Below are positions 1-11,274 of a stretch of 64,000 bases of DNA, piece after piece. The notes under the pieces were generated by a model. That model was given only the letters and a program-made list of their open reading frames with translations, did no database searches and had not been told where the DNA came from. Each line of letters begins with the position of its first letter. Position 1 is the stretch's first letter. Made by a program: the position numbers and the translations under genes. Source of the DNA: Turnera subulata (Eukaryota; Streptophyta; Magnoliopsida; Malpighiales; Passifloraceae); the NCBI GenBank assembly GCA_028386065.3, contig JAKUCV010001632.1, forward strand, positions 62,001 to 126,000. Reading direction: 5' to 3'.

Positions 1-555
1 TTTCGGCATGGGTCTTTTTATTTCATTGGGTTATTTTGTTATTTGGGTCATAAACAATTATGGGTTATTTTTTGTTGGGTTTAATTAGTCCAATATGTTG
101 TTGGATTAAAAGTCAAAACCTAGTCCAACTAGGAGGGGTGTGGCCGACTTGGCCAAGGAGTTAGAAAACAAACTCCAAGTCGGCAAGGGTTGCTCATGTG
201 GCCGACTTGGGTGCCTATATATAGGGTTTTTAGGGTTCTTTTTATAACACACATTATTCTTGCTATTTGATAATAAAGTTTGAGGTTTTCATTACCTTGG
301 TTATTTGCAAGTAGAATTGATTTTCTTCTTGTTTATTTGAGGGATTGTATTTACTTATCAAGTGATTGATTTGCTTGTGGCGTATTCAAGATTCCTAGCT
401 TTTATTACTCTATTGTTGCTTAACGCCTTTGTTGTGTTTTGAGGTGATAGAGGTATTTGCTGAAACCTTAATTTGGTTGAATTGATTTCTGATCTTGGTG
501 ATTCGATTGAATCGGAGGTGCTATCTAGCTTTGTTCTGGTAGTGTTGCCGTATCA
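1..555 (+). repeat. LTR-like fragment, 3' part, cut by window start
   Basis: This non-coding stretch has the look of a plant LTR: a TATA-like GCCTATATATAGGG near 210-225 followed by T-rich leader-like sequence. Its first 150 bases resemble 63,640-63,840 in the same orientation; both share the AATTAGTCCAATATGTTG core followed by GGATTAAAAGTCAAAA. It stops near 555, where the sequence becomes minus-strand gag. The family is not identified, and the left end lies outside the window. Confidence 0.5.
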
Positions 556-1378
556 TGTCTATAGGCATCCTGATCTTACCCGAACTAATAGCATCTTTCA
601 ATTGTATTCCTACCCCAATGAGTGCTTTAAAATTGGCATAATAATTGCCAACCATGCGATCGTAGTAAATTGGCTGCAAGTTCTAGATCACCATCCACAC
701 TTGATCTTCTTCTGTAGGTCTGTCCACCATTAAGGATGCTTTATTGCGCCACCTCGATGTATGCAGAAAACGTCTCTTGAGCCTCTTGCTTGGTTGTCTC
801 AAGATCCCTTTTGTTTACATCTACCTCAGTATTGTAATTATATTGCTTCAAGAATTCTTTACAGAGGTCCTTCCATTTGCTTATCTTGCTCTCATCCAAG
901 GTCATGAACAATCTCAAAGCTCCTCCAGATAAAGTTCTTTGGAATAATTGGGTCATTAATTCAGGCCCAATCCCCATAGGTTGCAGCATCCTCTTATAGA
1001 TCATCAGGTGAGTTGTGGGACATCCTGTCCCGTTAAACTTCTCGATGTCTGGCTTCTTAAATTTTTCAGGCAGACACGCCTCGGGAATAAAGACAAGCGA
1101 TCCAAATTCCAATCGACCTCTTTCTTCTTCATGGTTCTCAGCAGATCCTTTAATCTTCTAAGTCTCTCCCCATCTCCCTTAGATTTTTGCACCACCAAAT
1201 CACCATCCTGAACTATCACCACATTATGCTTGCCATCCAGTTTTGAATTTTGTCCCCCATTACTCTCAGAGGACGTCGTCTTCCCTTTCTTCAGGGCTTG
1301 GAGTGCTTCCATGATATTCGGATCCTTGAGTAAATTGAGAATTTCCTCCGGCACTTTGACACCATTTTCCTCACTCAT
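556..1378 (-). pseudogene. Ty3/gypsy gag relic, frameshifted
   Basis: This is a broken capsid (retrotrans_gag) gene. Reading leftward from 1378, the first frame covers an acidic and basic N-terminal part. It shifts near 1,120 into a second frame holding the conserved capsid stretch (KFNGTGCPTTHLMIYKRML, then ALRLFMTLDE, WKDLCKEFLKQY and QEAQETFSAYI). A third frame carries the homology on to about 560 (LQPIYYDRMVGNYYANFK). At least two frameshifts show it is dead. It sits just downstream of a primer-binding site and LTR on the same strand, so it is the 5' internal part of that element. Nothing of protease or polymerase remains because another LTR fragment abuts it at about 555. Confidence 0.8.
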
Positions 1379-1860
1379 GTTGTCCTAATGTTTAGAGGAC
1401 TGGTGTTAGGGCCTTCGACTCCCCAGAGACTATCTCACACTTGTCTTTACGGAATTTATATATGGGGGAACAAACGAAAGGGGCACCTCATGTATTTCTA
1501 CTTGAACTCACAACAACAGACACTCAAATGCACGCAACACCTATTGATTCACCATGCATGAGATGCTCAGGGTATGCAGCTGGTTGGGGGCTAAAAAGAC
1601 TGCCGCTAAGGAATAGTTTGGCCTACTCACATGTGATAAAAGATATCGCGTGAGGTCCAAGGCCCAATAATCCCTATCATTGCATAAACAGCGAGAAACC
1701 GGTTCACACAAGCCACTATCGCTTAAAGAAAGCATTGTAGCGGACTGGCCCTCTTACGGTAAGGGCTTCACAACATTCAACATGAATGCAGGCACTTATG
1801 ATGACACATAAAAAGGCATACAAGATCCAATAATTGCACAAAGTTTCTTGAACCCTCAAG
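1379..1860 (-). other. Untranslated leader of the minus-strand gypsy element
   Basis: This lies between the primer-binding site (1861-1882) and the gag start. No coding frame of note is seen. It is read as the leader RNA region of the same element. Confidence 0.5.
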
Positions 1861-1882
1861 GTCCCCAGTGGAGTCGCCAGCA
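1861..1882 (-). other. Primer-binding site of the gypsy element (tRNA-Arg-like)
   Basis: On the minus strand, right after the LTR end, the sequence reads TGGCGACTCCACTGGGGAC. This matches the 3' CCA end expected of a tRNA whose acceptor strand ends GGAGTCGCCA. Ogre/Retand (Tat-lineage) elements are known to use tRNA-Arg with this kind of site; the tRNA identity here is from memory. Confidence 0.6.
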
Positions 1883-1883
1883 G

Positions 1884-3485
1884 TGAATACCCGACCCAAA
1901 ATCACTTAGGCCTATTCACCTTTCCTTTACACCTTCTTCATAACCATCATCCAACGTCTTTGGAGTCGCCAACCAAATTTTATTAAGGGACAAAAACTTG
2001 GGAAAAACCCTTCATGTGACTCCATTTAGGCAACTGAATAGCGAACCAAAGATGCTGGAACTAGGGATTCGTCATGGATGGGAAGGTGTTAGGCACCCAT
2101 CCATGTTGGGGCGAAACTTTGTGCAGTTAGAGGATTTTGTATGCCTTGTGCAAGTGTGCGAGTGTGAGCACCAAAACACATAATAACTGAATATTAAAAA
2201 GAAAGGGGACAAGAAGAAGATTGGGCTTGAGTTTCCACCACTAGAAACTACCCACGTACCCCGGCGACTGGGTTCAAAGCCCACGTAGTTCTTGACATGG
2301 CATCACAACAATCACATCATCATCAACATCAACATCTCAATAATAATTGGTCAGACAAAAAGGGATTAGGATTACCTCTTGTAGCCCTGCTCTAGCTCCT
2401 TGGTTTGGGTTGTGCCTCCCACACAATTTCCTCCCACTCCTCAACTCAATCTTGGAGTTCTTCTTGATTTTCCCCTCTTGCTGCCTTCAATGGATGATAC
2501 TACCCACAAAATTCTACCAGAGTTTTGCCTATTGAACTATTTCTTAAGCTTGGAGAGATAGAGTTTCTCCAAGCCTCTAAGCTTTATGAAGAGTGTTTGT
2601 GTAATAGAATGTGTGTCCCGAAATGTGAGAGGGGGGTCCTATTTATAGTGCTCTGGGTAGCCTAGGGGCGTGGACTAACTTAATGATCAAGGTAATGGCA
2701 AAAAATCTGGGCCAAAACCGAGTGGAATCATATTACGGGCGAAAATCGGGAAGAAAACGCGTTTCTGAAGGTGCATGACTGCCATGGCCGGCGGTCATCC
2801 TATGGATGACAGCCAGGACGGGCGGTCATGGGTGGAAGACCGCCCAGGCCCGACGGTCATCCCGAGATGACCGCCTGCACCTATGCGTTTCACCCGTTCT
2901 TTCCTTTTTCGGTCCCGATTCACCCCTAATTCCTCCCTGATTGATCCTACCGCGTAATTAACCCCTAGTCTGCTCAGAATCCTCTGCTTTCATGATTACT
3001 ACTCCCCTCAATCATCTCCTAATTGACTAATTACACATTGATTCCTCATTTTAAGCTAAAATCATACCAAAAATATTCTTGTTATTAAGGAATGATTTAA
3101 CTCTGATTTTCCACGAAAATCAGAGCTGAATTTGTCTGCAAGCAAGGTGTTAATGGGCTGTGCAACTTTGAAGAAAAGTCCATACCTTATTAAATTGGAC
3201 TCTTATATTTATCTTCAACCCAAAAATAAATATAATTGGTTCAATAAATAAACAAGCCCAAATTTAATGAGATAAAATATATTTTAGCAATTTAGTCCTT
3301 AACATATCCTGCGATTAAATCGTCTCATTAATCCTAGGCATATAAAAGTCTTAATTACTATAAAATTCTAATAAAACTAAACCTCATCCATGCTTCAACC
3401 CAAGACTAACTCATCAATCTTATGATTCAAACATGTCTGGAGTCTAATCTCAATAGAATCTTCATGGGTCAAATTTGGATGTTCA
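1884..3485 (-). repeat. LTR of a Tat-lineage (Ogre/Retand-like) gypsy element
   Basis: The plus strand begins TGAATACCC and ends GATGTTCA, imperfect inverted ends of an LTR read on the minus strand. The primer-binding site and gag follow in that direction, so this is a 5' LTR. A TATA box (TATAAATAG on minus) lies near 2,637-2,646. Related LTR copies occur at 31,075-33,037 (same strand) and, truncated, at 62,816-63,335 (opposite strand); they share the GGAGTCGCC block and the GGAAGGTGTTAGG block. No matching 3' LTR is seen inside the window, so the element runs off to the left or was truncated. Confidence 0.7.
2785..2882. repeat. Three consecutive GGCGGTCAT hairpins in the LTR
   Basis: Three GC-rich units of about 33 bp each contain an inverted repeat built on GGCGGTCAT and ATGACCGCC, separated by 4-10 bases. 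They sit upstream of the TATA box in an otherwise AT-rich LTR. The related LTR at 31,978-32,024 keeps one degenerate unit. Confidence 0.6.
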
Positions 3486-3487
3486 CA

Positions 3488-4369
3488 CCTACTAACATAG
3501 ATAAGGTATATTATGAAATTTTTGACATTATAATTTTTTTCCTCCGGTATCATATAAAGTGTTCATGTTTTCAGAAGTTTTTTTTTAAAGGCTCATAAAT
3601 TTCAAATATAAGTTTGATGACTTCACAATAAAATTGAATGTGATCACCTTTTGCCTTTTTCTTAATATTAGAACGAATTATCTATATTTTAAAATTATGT
3701 TGTTCATTAAATTTTGAAGAAGAAAGCATTGTATTTTCATTACAATTTGGCCACTTGAAAAATAAATATTGTGTACCTGTAAAATACCATTCCACGTATA
3801 TATTTCGTATACTATTATATTTTTAACTAATTCTTTTTTCCTTAGTATCATATTTTATTTTTTGAAAATAAAATTTATTTAAATGAAGGGTTAATGTATT
3901 TTTCTATGTCTAATTATGAATTGGTACAAAATACTTATGAAGGTAGGTGAAGGTTATAAATTAACAATATTCACGCAAGTAAATAATAAAAAAATAATTA
4001 TTTTGTAGAAATAGTAGTAATATCAAAAAAATCAGTACATTTTTAAAAACTATATACAAAATTTTTAATGAAGACATAAATAGTACACGAATTTAAAAAT
4101 AAAAAATAAATAAGATTGATATGAGAATAAAGGTAAAAAATAATATCAAATTTTAAAATAGAGCATGTCTCATAAAAAAATATGATTTATTATTTTTATC
4201 CAAAAACTAATTAAAATTATAAACTAAACTATAAAAAATGTCTATAACCTTTTAATAACAATAAAGTTATGGAAAATTTTATGTAAAATTTTAAAAATAG
4301 GTAAATAAGTTAAAATTTCAAAAAAAATCACTATTACTAATACTTACACGATTTCCTTTATTCGGTTTA
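3488..4369. other. AT-rich intergenic sequence, no gene seen
   Basis: Strongly AT-rich with many A or T runs. No coding frame, RNA gene or clear repeat end was recognised. Confidence 0.6.
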
Positions 4370-4561
4370 TAATAGGTCGACCTCTTATTTTATAATTTAG
4401 CAGGCTCACTCCCAAAAATTGTCTTTGTCAGCTAACAGGTCGACCTGGAAATTTTACAGGTTGACCTCCTATAAAAAATTGTTTTAAAAGATTGCGTTTG
4501 CTAGCTAATAGATTGTCCACTCAAATCTAATGTATGCATTCAACCATTGATAGGTCGACCT
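4370..4561. repeat. Tandem repeat with AGGTCGACCT palindromes, left part
   Basis: The perfect 10-bp palindrome AGGTCGACCT recurs at about 4374, 4434 and 4552, with the variant AGGTTGACCT between. Parts of the longer unit (ACAGGTTGACCTCC, then TTTGCTAGCTAATAG) repeat about 100-118 bp apart. The hAT-like element is inserted exactly at one palindrome, and the array continues on its other side. Confidence 0.6.
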
Positions 4562-6798
4562 TAGGGGTGTAAGCGAGTCAAGCTACTCGCGAGCTACTCG
4601 GGATCGACTCGCTGGTTACTCAAACTCGACTCGTGCTAATCGAGCTCGAGTCGAGCTTGGAGAGCTTTTGAGCCGAGCTCGAGCTTACCAGTACTCGGCT
4701 CGTAAAGCTCGCGAGCCTTATCGAGCTTTGCTCTTGTAAGGCTTAGGGTGGGCTTGTAAATAATATTGTATGGGCCATATATTTAGGAAAGAAGTTGGGC
4801 CATTTATCTTTAAGCCCAAAAAAATGACTGTTAAAATTAAAAAAAAAATAAAACAAAAAAGTAACACAGAAACGAGTAAAAGAAAAGGAAAGGTAAACTA
4901 AACCCTCACCAAAATTTCCAATCCCTAATTTTTTCCCCTTTCCATTCCACAACACCACACGAACACGGCTCCACGAACCCACCCTGCCACCCACGACTTC
5001 AACGTCTCCGGCGAGCTCTTTCCATTCCCGAAGTCGGCTTCATCCGCATCCACATCGGCGTTGGCTTCATCCGTATCGACGTCGGCATCGTCCCCGAACT
5101 CCCCCCTCAGCCCCTCCTCCACAGGTACTCGCTCTTCTCTACGCTAACTTCCTTTCGGTATCCATTTGGTGACATTTTTTAGGGGATTATACCTTAATCG
5201 AATAATTTTTCTTATCATTTCATTTTGGCTGGTTCTACTGTAGAACTCCTACTGGTTTTGAGTGGGTTATCTCAATTCGATGTTCTAACTTTCTCCGTCA
5301 AGGATTTCACTTACTTATATGAATGATGTTCCTTATATGTCTTTGCTTCTTGCTTCTCTCTTCTTTCTCTTTTTTTTTTTCCGCTTAGTTTAATGGATGC
5401 AATATCTTTTTTTGGGATTTTATGTTTCTGGTATTTCAGCTCTGTTAATTCAAATAATCTGGTTACATATGCTTCTGCTACATATATACTTCTGGTCACA
5501 TATGGTCTTGGCACGGATTTAAATTAGCTGCTTGATTGAATACAAGGGAAAATTAATCACATGGGACAAAATTCCTGTTACCAGAAATTGGGCATTTGAA
5601 TTCCAGTAGTCATTGATGAAGCCACTTTGTTGTGAAGCTGTTCTTATTTTTACCTACTAATAATAGAAGAATCCCCATTTCCTTCCTTACATATTTTGAT
5701 CATGGATTCATACTATTACATATTTTGGTCAGGTATCTTGTGCCAACAAATAGTCAGATTACAAGGGACTTTAACTTCTTGTAATCTGGTGCCTTTAACT
5801 TCTTCTTTGAAAATAGCTTGGATATTTTGCAATTATCCTGGTCAATTTTGGTGGCTTCCTGGGAGAGTAGGGCAAGAATGGAGTTCATGATAAGTAGATT
5901 TAGTTGAATGCATGGCATGATTTTATCTATTGTTGGTAGGTACTAAGAATTTCAAAACTGTTGAAGCCATTCAATTAAGAATTTCAGTGGCTTCTTCGTG
6001 ATGATACATGCTGCTACTGCAATTTCGTTTTATTCATGCAGATTATAGGAACCGGGAAATTTACTACCTTCACATAATTGTCATTTAACTCTTGTCATTA
6101 CCACATATCTCTAAGGTTTGAAAGCTGTTAATTCTGTCATTTAACTCTCTTGTCATGTTTGATTAAGATTCTGCCACAATTACATGACTTCCTATTTTGT
6201 TTTTGATTTAACAATATCAAATATTGTTTCCAACCTATAACAATGAATATGTTTGATTTGATATCCTTCTCTGTTGGTTCTATTTATTGTTTCAGGTTTC
6301 ATCTGTACCGAGATGAAGATATCCTGGGAACTCTTCATGACTGAAATGATAGAATCCATGAATTCTTATTGCCATTGTGTTGGAGCTTGTTGCCATAGCT
6401 GATTCATGGAGTGTTTTGCAAAATCTTTTGCTTATCTTTCATAAAGTGTTTGCCAATTTTTCTTTTGGTACTTTTCCTAAGTGTTTACCTGTATTAATAA
6501 TTTAGTTATGTTTGGACTTTGGATGGGAGTGTTTAAAAATTTCTGAATGTCTATTTAGTGTTATCGAGCTTAATCGAGCTCGCGTTAACGAGCTCTAACG
6601 AGTTGAGACGTAGTTACCGAAGCCAACCACCACTCAATGAGCCTTAACGAGCCGAACTCGAACAATGGAAAAATCTAACGAGCTCGAGCTCGAGCTCAAT
6701 TATACAAGCTCGAGCTCGAGCTCGAGCTTGGGATTTGCTTAACGAGCTCGAGTCGAGCATGGCACTACTCGACTCGACTCGGCTCGTTTACACCCCTA
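4562..6798. mobile_element. hAT-like non-autonomous DNA transposon (copy 1)
   Basis: Ends are TAGGGGTGTAAGCGAG at the left and CTCGTTTACACCCCTA at the right, inverted repeats with the hAT-style core. An exact 8-bp target duplication, GTCGACCT, lies at 4554-4561 and 6799-6806; 8 bp is the hAT hallmark. Both subterminal regions (4575-4740 and 6560-6780) are packed with GAGCTCGAGCTC-type repeats. The interior (4.8-6.5 kb) has a CT-rich stretch like a host 5' UTR with a possible splice donor at 5124 (CCACAG then GTACTC), but no transposase frame. It resembles the 1.25-kb copy at 34,441-35,690, which lies in the opposite orientation. Transposition would need a transposase supplied from elsewhere. 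Confidence 0.85.
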
Positions 6799-6965
6799 GT
6801 CGACCTATAAATTTGACAGGTTGACCTCCACATAATAAAAAAAATTGTATTTGCTATCTAATAGGTTGTTCTGTTAATTTAAACGTATTGACCTATTAGG
6901 TCTACCTGCGTTTTTAATGGGTTGACCCATTAATAATAATTAGGTCGATCTCCTAAAATGAATAG
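6799..6965. repeat. Tandem repeat with AGGTCGACCT palindromes, right part
   Basis: Continuation of the array at 4370-4561 after the transposon. It carries ACAGGTTGACCTCC, TTTGCTATCTAATAG, AGGTCTACCT and AGGTCGATCT, all decayed versions of the same unit. Confidence 0.55.
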
Positions 6966-7219
6966 GTCTATCTTAACTCTTTTCAGTTTTCAAATAAATT
7001 ATAAATTTAAATTTTCAATTAAAATGGAAATAAAAATATTCTTAACTAAGGAAAGTATTTATCATTATTTGAATTCTTCAAATTAATATTATATAAAATT
7101 TAATTAATAAAAAATAATTATGGTGAGTACCATAATCATGGAGCACCATAGAATGACCTTATCATTATAATGTTATTATTTCATTACTGTTATTATGGTC
7201 AATATTATTAAACTTGAAT

Positions 7220-9904
7220 TCAAGGCGCTTGACTGAAGATAAATTATCAAGGACACTAGATGCTGAAATAAATTTAGATGCTAAAATGGTATGGGAAATA
7301 CCATGAAAGAAAGAAACAAAACATCTAGTTTAAATAAGACCTTCGCCATCATCTTCATGACAGTGTAAAGACTGAATATCTTACTGTAAAAGATTCTGCA
7401 GATGTTTGAAAGAATTTAAAAGAAATATATAACCACCAGAAGATGGTCATTCATCCACAAGCTCGTTATGAGTATATGCTTCTGAGGTTGAAATAATTGA
7501 ACAATTTTTTAAATAAGCTCTCACATAAAATTCTGTGGAGAAAATATTATTGATGCTGATAAGTTAGAGAAAAAAAAACTTTGTCTTTCACACATCAAAT
7601 GTGCTCCTGTAGTAGCAATATCATGAAGAAGGTTTCACGAAATTTTCAAAATTTAAGTTTATGCCTCCTTGTGGCTGAACCATGAGCTATTAATGAAAAA
7701 TCATGAATTTTGTCTAACTAGTTCTGCTCCATTCCTTGAAGTGAATACAACCGTATAATGATAGATTTGGTTGTGGCCGTGAGCAGGCTATCGGTCACAA
7801 ACATGTCATTTAGTATGACATATGGCAGAAATTTATCAAGTGTCCCTAAAGGGCAAATCTAAGGTTGTTGAAACCAACTTTGCTCAAAAAAATGATGGTG
7901 ATGTCAACTTCCAGATGGATTTATTTCTGGATAATATTATTTGTCTTGCTTACCCGAAAGGTGCAAGCGAATATATATTTTAAGATAAATTTGCCAAAGA
8001 AAAAAATTAATTTTATTTTATATTAACCTAATCATGTTATTTTGTGTTATATTTTATTGCATTTGATTTTATTTATATTTTAATTTTACTTATATTTGTT
8101 TTATAGTATCTTATTTCTGTTAAACTTTTAATGTGAATATGAAACTATGATTTCTATAATAATGGCACGGGCATTTGTCCTGAAGATAGTGCAATGACAA
8201 CTTCTGTATTTAATAAACAAAAATTATTTTAGAGAGAGTACTGCTAAGTCCTACTAATTTTAGAAAGGAAGAATAAGCAACAAAAGTGTATTGTACGCTA
8301 GAAGAGCATATATTTATGATCCGGAAGGGCACAAGTTTTACTGTGCTGAAATTTATACTCCTGAAGAGTATAACTTTTTCTGTTTACAATAATAAAAGGA
8401 TATTTTAGTCATGTCTCAAAAGAATTTATTAATATTCATTTCAATCGGTATTTCATTGAGACAATAAGTGAAAAAGATGTTGAATATCTCTATATTACAA
8501 AGGTTATTGCCAAACAAGTTGTGGAAAGATTACCTGCGTTATCATTTAAATTGTACTATATAAATATTCGAGTCATTGAAAGTTATCACATCCGGCCAGA
8601 ATCTGGCAGCAGCCTTAAGCTAGTAAATAATTTTTTCAATGTTATTAAATACATAGTTTGCACAGTCCTAAGGTGGGAGAACTCGAAGTTTGTTCATGAA
8701 TTTCTCATTTGGCATGACCAGTTGGGCCATCCCAGATCAATAATGATGTGTAGAATTATTAAAATTTTTTTTAGTCCTTCATTGAAAAGCCAGAAGTCTT
8801 TCCAATCCATTGAATTTTCATATGCTGCTTGCTCACGTGAAAAATTAATTATTAGGCCTTTATATGATAAGGTTGGTCTAGAATGACCAGCACTTTTAGA
8901 AAGAATTGAAGGAGATATTTGCAGACCTATACAACCGCTATATGAACCATTTAGGTAATTTATGTTTTTAACCAATGCATCGACTAGATGGTCCCATGTG
9001 TGCTTATTGCCTTCACGCAATTTGGCATTTGCGCACATATTATCACAATAAATCAAATTGCAAGCACACTTCCCTGATCATGCTATTAAGACTATGCATC
9101 TTGATAATGCTGGCAAATTCACTTCTAAGTCATTTAATGATTATTGTATGTTAATTGAAATTGTAGTTGACCATCCTGTAATTTATGTTCATACCCAAAA
9201 CAGTCTAGCAGAACCATTTATCAAGCACTTCCAATTAATTGCAAGGTCATTATTGATGAGATGTAAACTCTCAGCTACTGCATGGGGACATGCTATTTTA
9301 CATGCAACAACACTTGTGCGCATCAGGCAACAAGTTATCATAAGCTCTCCCACATTCAATTGGTTCATGGTCACAAACCTAATATCTCCCTTCTTCGGAC
9401 CTTTGTATCAATTGCTACACCACAACAAACTAAAATGGATCCTTAAAGAAGAATGGAAATATATGTTGGGTATAAATCTCCATCAGTTGTAAAATATTTG
9501 AAACCATCAACTGAAAATTTATTTATAGCAAGATTTATTGTTGTCACTTTCATGAAAGTATTTACCCAACACCAGGGAAAAAAATAAGCAGTTGGATAAA
9601 GAGATTAATGGAATGCTATATCATTATCTAGTTTTGATCCTCGAATAAATTGGTGTGAACCTGAAGTTCAAAAGATGATTCATTTGCAAAATTTAGTAAA
9701 TCAATTACTAGACACATTTATAGTAACCAAATCTCATATACTAGCTACAAATGCTCCTGTTAGAATTAATGTCTCCAAAGGACAACCAAAGAATGCAAAT
9801 GAATCCAAAGCACACCAGAAGTGTGGCAGACCACTCGGTTCCAAAGATAAAAATTCTCGACAAAGAAAAAGGAACAAAGATACAAGATGGCCCCAACAAA
9901 AAGA
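7220..9904 (+). pseudogene. Decayed Copia gag-integrase relic
   Basis: Frame by frame this reads as an old Ty1/copia polyprotein. At about 7,340-7,780 there is UBN2-type gag (EYLTVKDSADVWKNLKEIY, then HPQARYEYMLLRLK). At 8,700-8,760 there is the GAG-pre-integrase box (IWHDQLGHP). At 8,930-9,330 there are integrase remnants (HLDNAGKFTSKSFNDYCM, then SAWGHAILHATTLVRIR after decay). At 9,770-9,900 there is the post-integrase linker (GRPLGSKDKN). Many stops and frameshifts make it dead. The homology stops at the left end of the Mutator-like element and resumes at 30,932, so that element was inserted into this relic. Confidence 0.75.
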
Positions 9905-9910
9905 AAAAGG

Positions 9911-9988
9911 CAAAACTACCCGTATGCCCCCTGTGTTATCCCAAAATAGTCAGTTTGGGTATCAGACTACAAAATCGTCAATTTCATA
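9911..9988 (+). repeat. Left terminal inverted repeat of the Mutator-like element
   Basis: About 78 bp, matching the reverse complement of 30855-30922 with a few substitutions and one 8-bp insertion (around 9957-9964). Similarity ends after TCAATTTC on both sides. Confidence 0.75.
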
Positions 9989-10283
9989 AAAAATAGTGTA
10001 CGAGGATCTACCATGTTCATTCAACATTTTTTTTTATAACACATTTACAATTTTTTTAACACAATTTTTAAAGAAAAATTAGAGTTGTACAGTTATTTTA
10101 TTTCTTTGGTACTTATTGTCGGTCAAATCTTATTTAAAGTAGGTCGAATTAATAACCCTTATATTTCTCATATTTACATATCTGAATTTTCTCACACCAT
10201 CATATATTATCTATTTATTAAGAATTATTACTCCTCTTCCTTATTACCTCCTTCTCCACTATTGTCACTGCTGCCACCACCAC

Positions 10284-10455
10284 CAACATCACCGACCTCC
10301 TCTCCTCCTTCAAATCGCTCCTCTCCTCGGCCGCTTCTCTCTCCGCCGGCCTCAACTACCGTACCTCCCTCACCCTCCCTATCACCCAAAAATCCTAACT
10401 TTCCTCCTACGGCATCCTTGTCACCACCTTTTTTCAGACCACTGGCCACGCCTCC
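10284..10455 (+). pseudogene. FLA4/SOS5-like gene fragment, 5' half, cut by the Athila insertion
   Basis: The stretch from 10284 reads NITDLLSSFKSLLSS, LNYRTSLTLPI, a stop at 10395-10397, then LVTTFFQTTGHAS in the same frame. From memory this follows the first fasciclin domain of fasciclin-like arabinogalactan protein 4 (SOS5), a GPI-anchored cell-wall protein, with a segment missing around the stop. The frame continues across the Athila insertion at 29,865 when one copy of the CCTCC duplication is removed. It is a captured and broken fragment inside the Mutator-like element, not a gene. GC content is far above the AT-rich neighbours. The family match needs a protein search to confirm. Confidence 0.6.
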
Positions 10456-11274
10456 TGATGCACATGAAATATGCATAGTGGCATGATTTTAGGTATATTT
10501 GCTCTCAATTCATCATGGTTACATGTCTTACCTTGCATTATTTCATCATATTCCCTTCAATTCCATCCTTCACAGTATGATTAGTAATTCCAAGTGCATT
10601 TTGAAGGACTTTGGAGATTTTATTGGAGGATTCGAAGAAACAGCCTCTAGCACAGCATGAGCTTGTTTCGGGACTGTTGTTCATTGTAGAATCGGTAGAA
10701 AGCCACGAATCCCCCACCAATCACAAGATTTCCACTGGATTTCACCACCTTTTCCTTGATCCACAAAGCCATCATACCACCACATCAATCACAAGAGGAG
10801 CTGAATTCAATTGCAGAGAAGAATGAAAAGAGATTGTACACAGCCTCATCACAGGCCCAGCACAGGCTCAGCCTGTGGAATCTGCAAATGACCAGAAAAG
10901 GCGAAGAATGAATTTAAAACTCAGCCACTTATAGAGCTTCACCACTTGCAAAACTTTCAACTCTACAATCATAACCTGAGTGTTTCAGAAGACTTTCTGC
11001 ATGGGAAATAGGCAATAACCGTTTCACCCAAAGAATATTGCACTTAAAAAACTATTATCCTCCCCAAAAGTCTTCTAAAACCTGCCAGATCTGAAGAGTT
11101 CATCCTATCGGCACGCCTCCCATGGTACCTTATCTCGAGGAGCAAGATGGGAAACTGAAACTCAACTTGCCCAACTTCCATACCTTCCAGCAAGTGGGAG
11201 AAGAGAGAAGAAGAGGATCCATGCCTATAAATAGGAAGGAGGAAGGAAGAACTGATCATCGAACTCACCCCTCG

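Noticed and set aside
8694..9056. 120-codon minus-strand frame
   Set aside because: It lies antisense to the recognisable Copia pre-integrase and integrase relic.
10085..10486. 133-codon Pro/Ser-rich frame
   Set aside because: Wrong frame of the FLA4-like fragment; the frame with family motifs is offset and has a stop.
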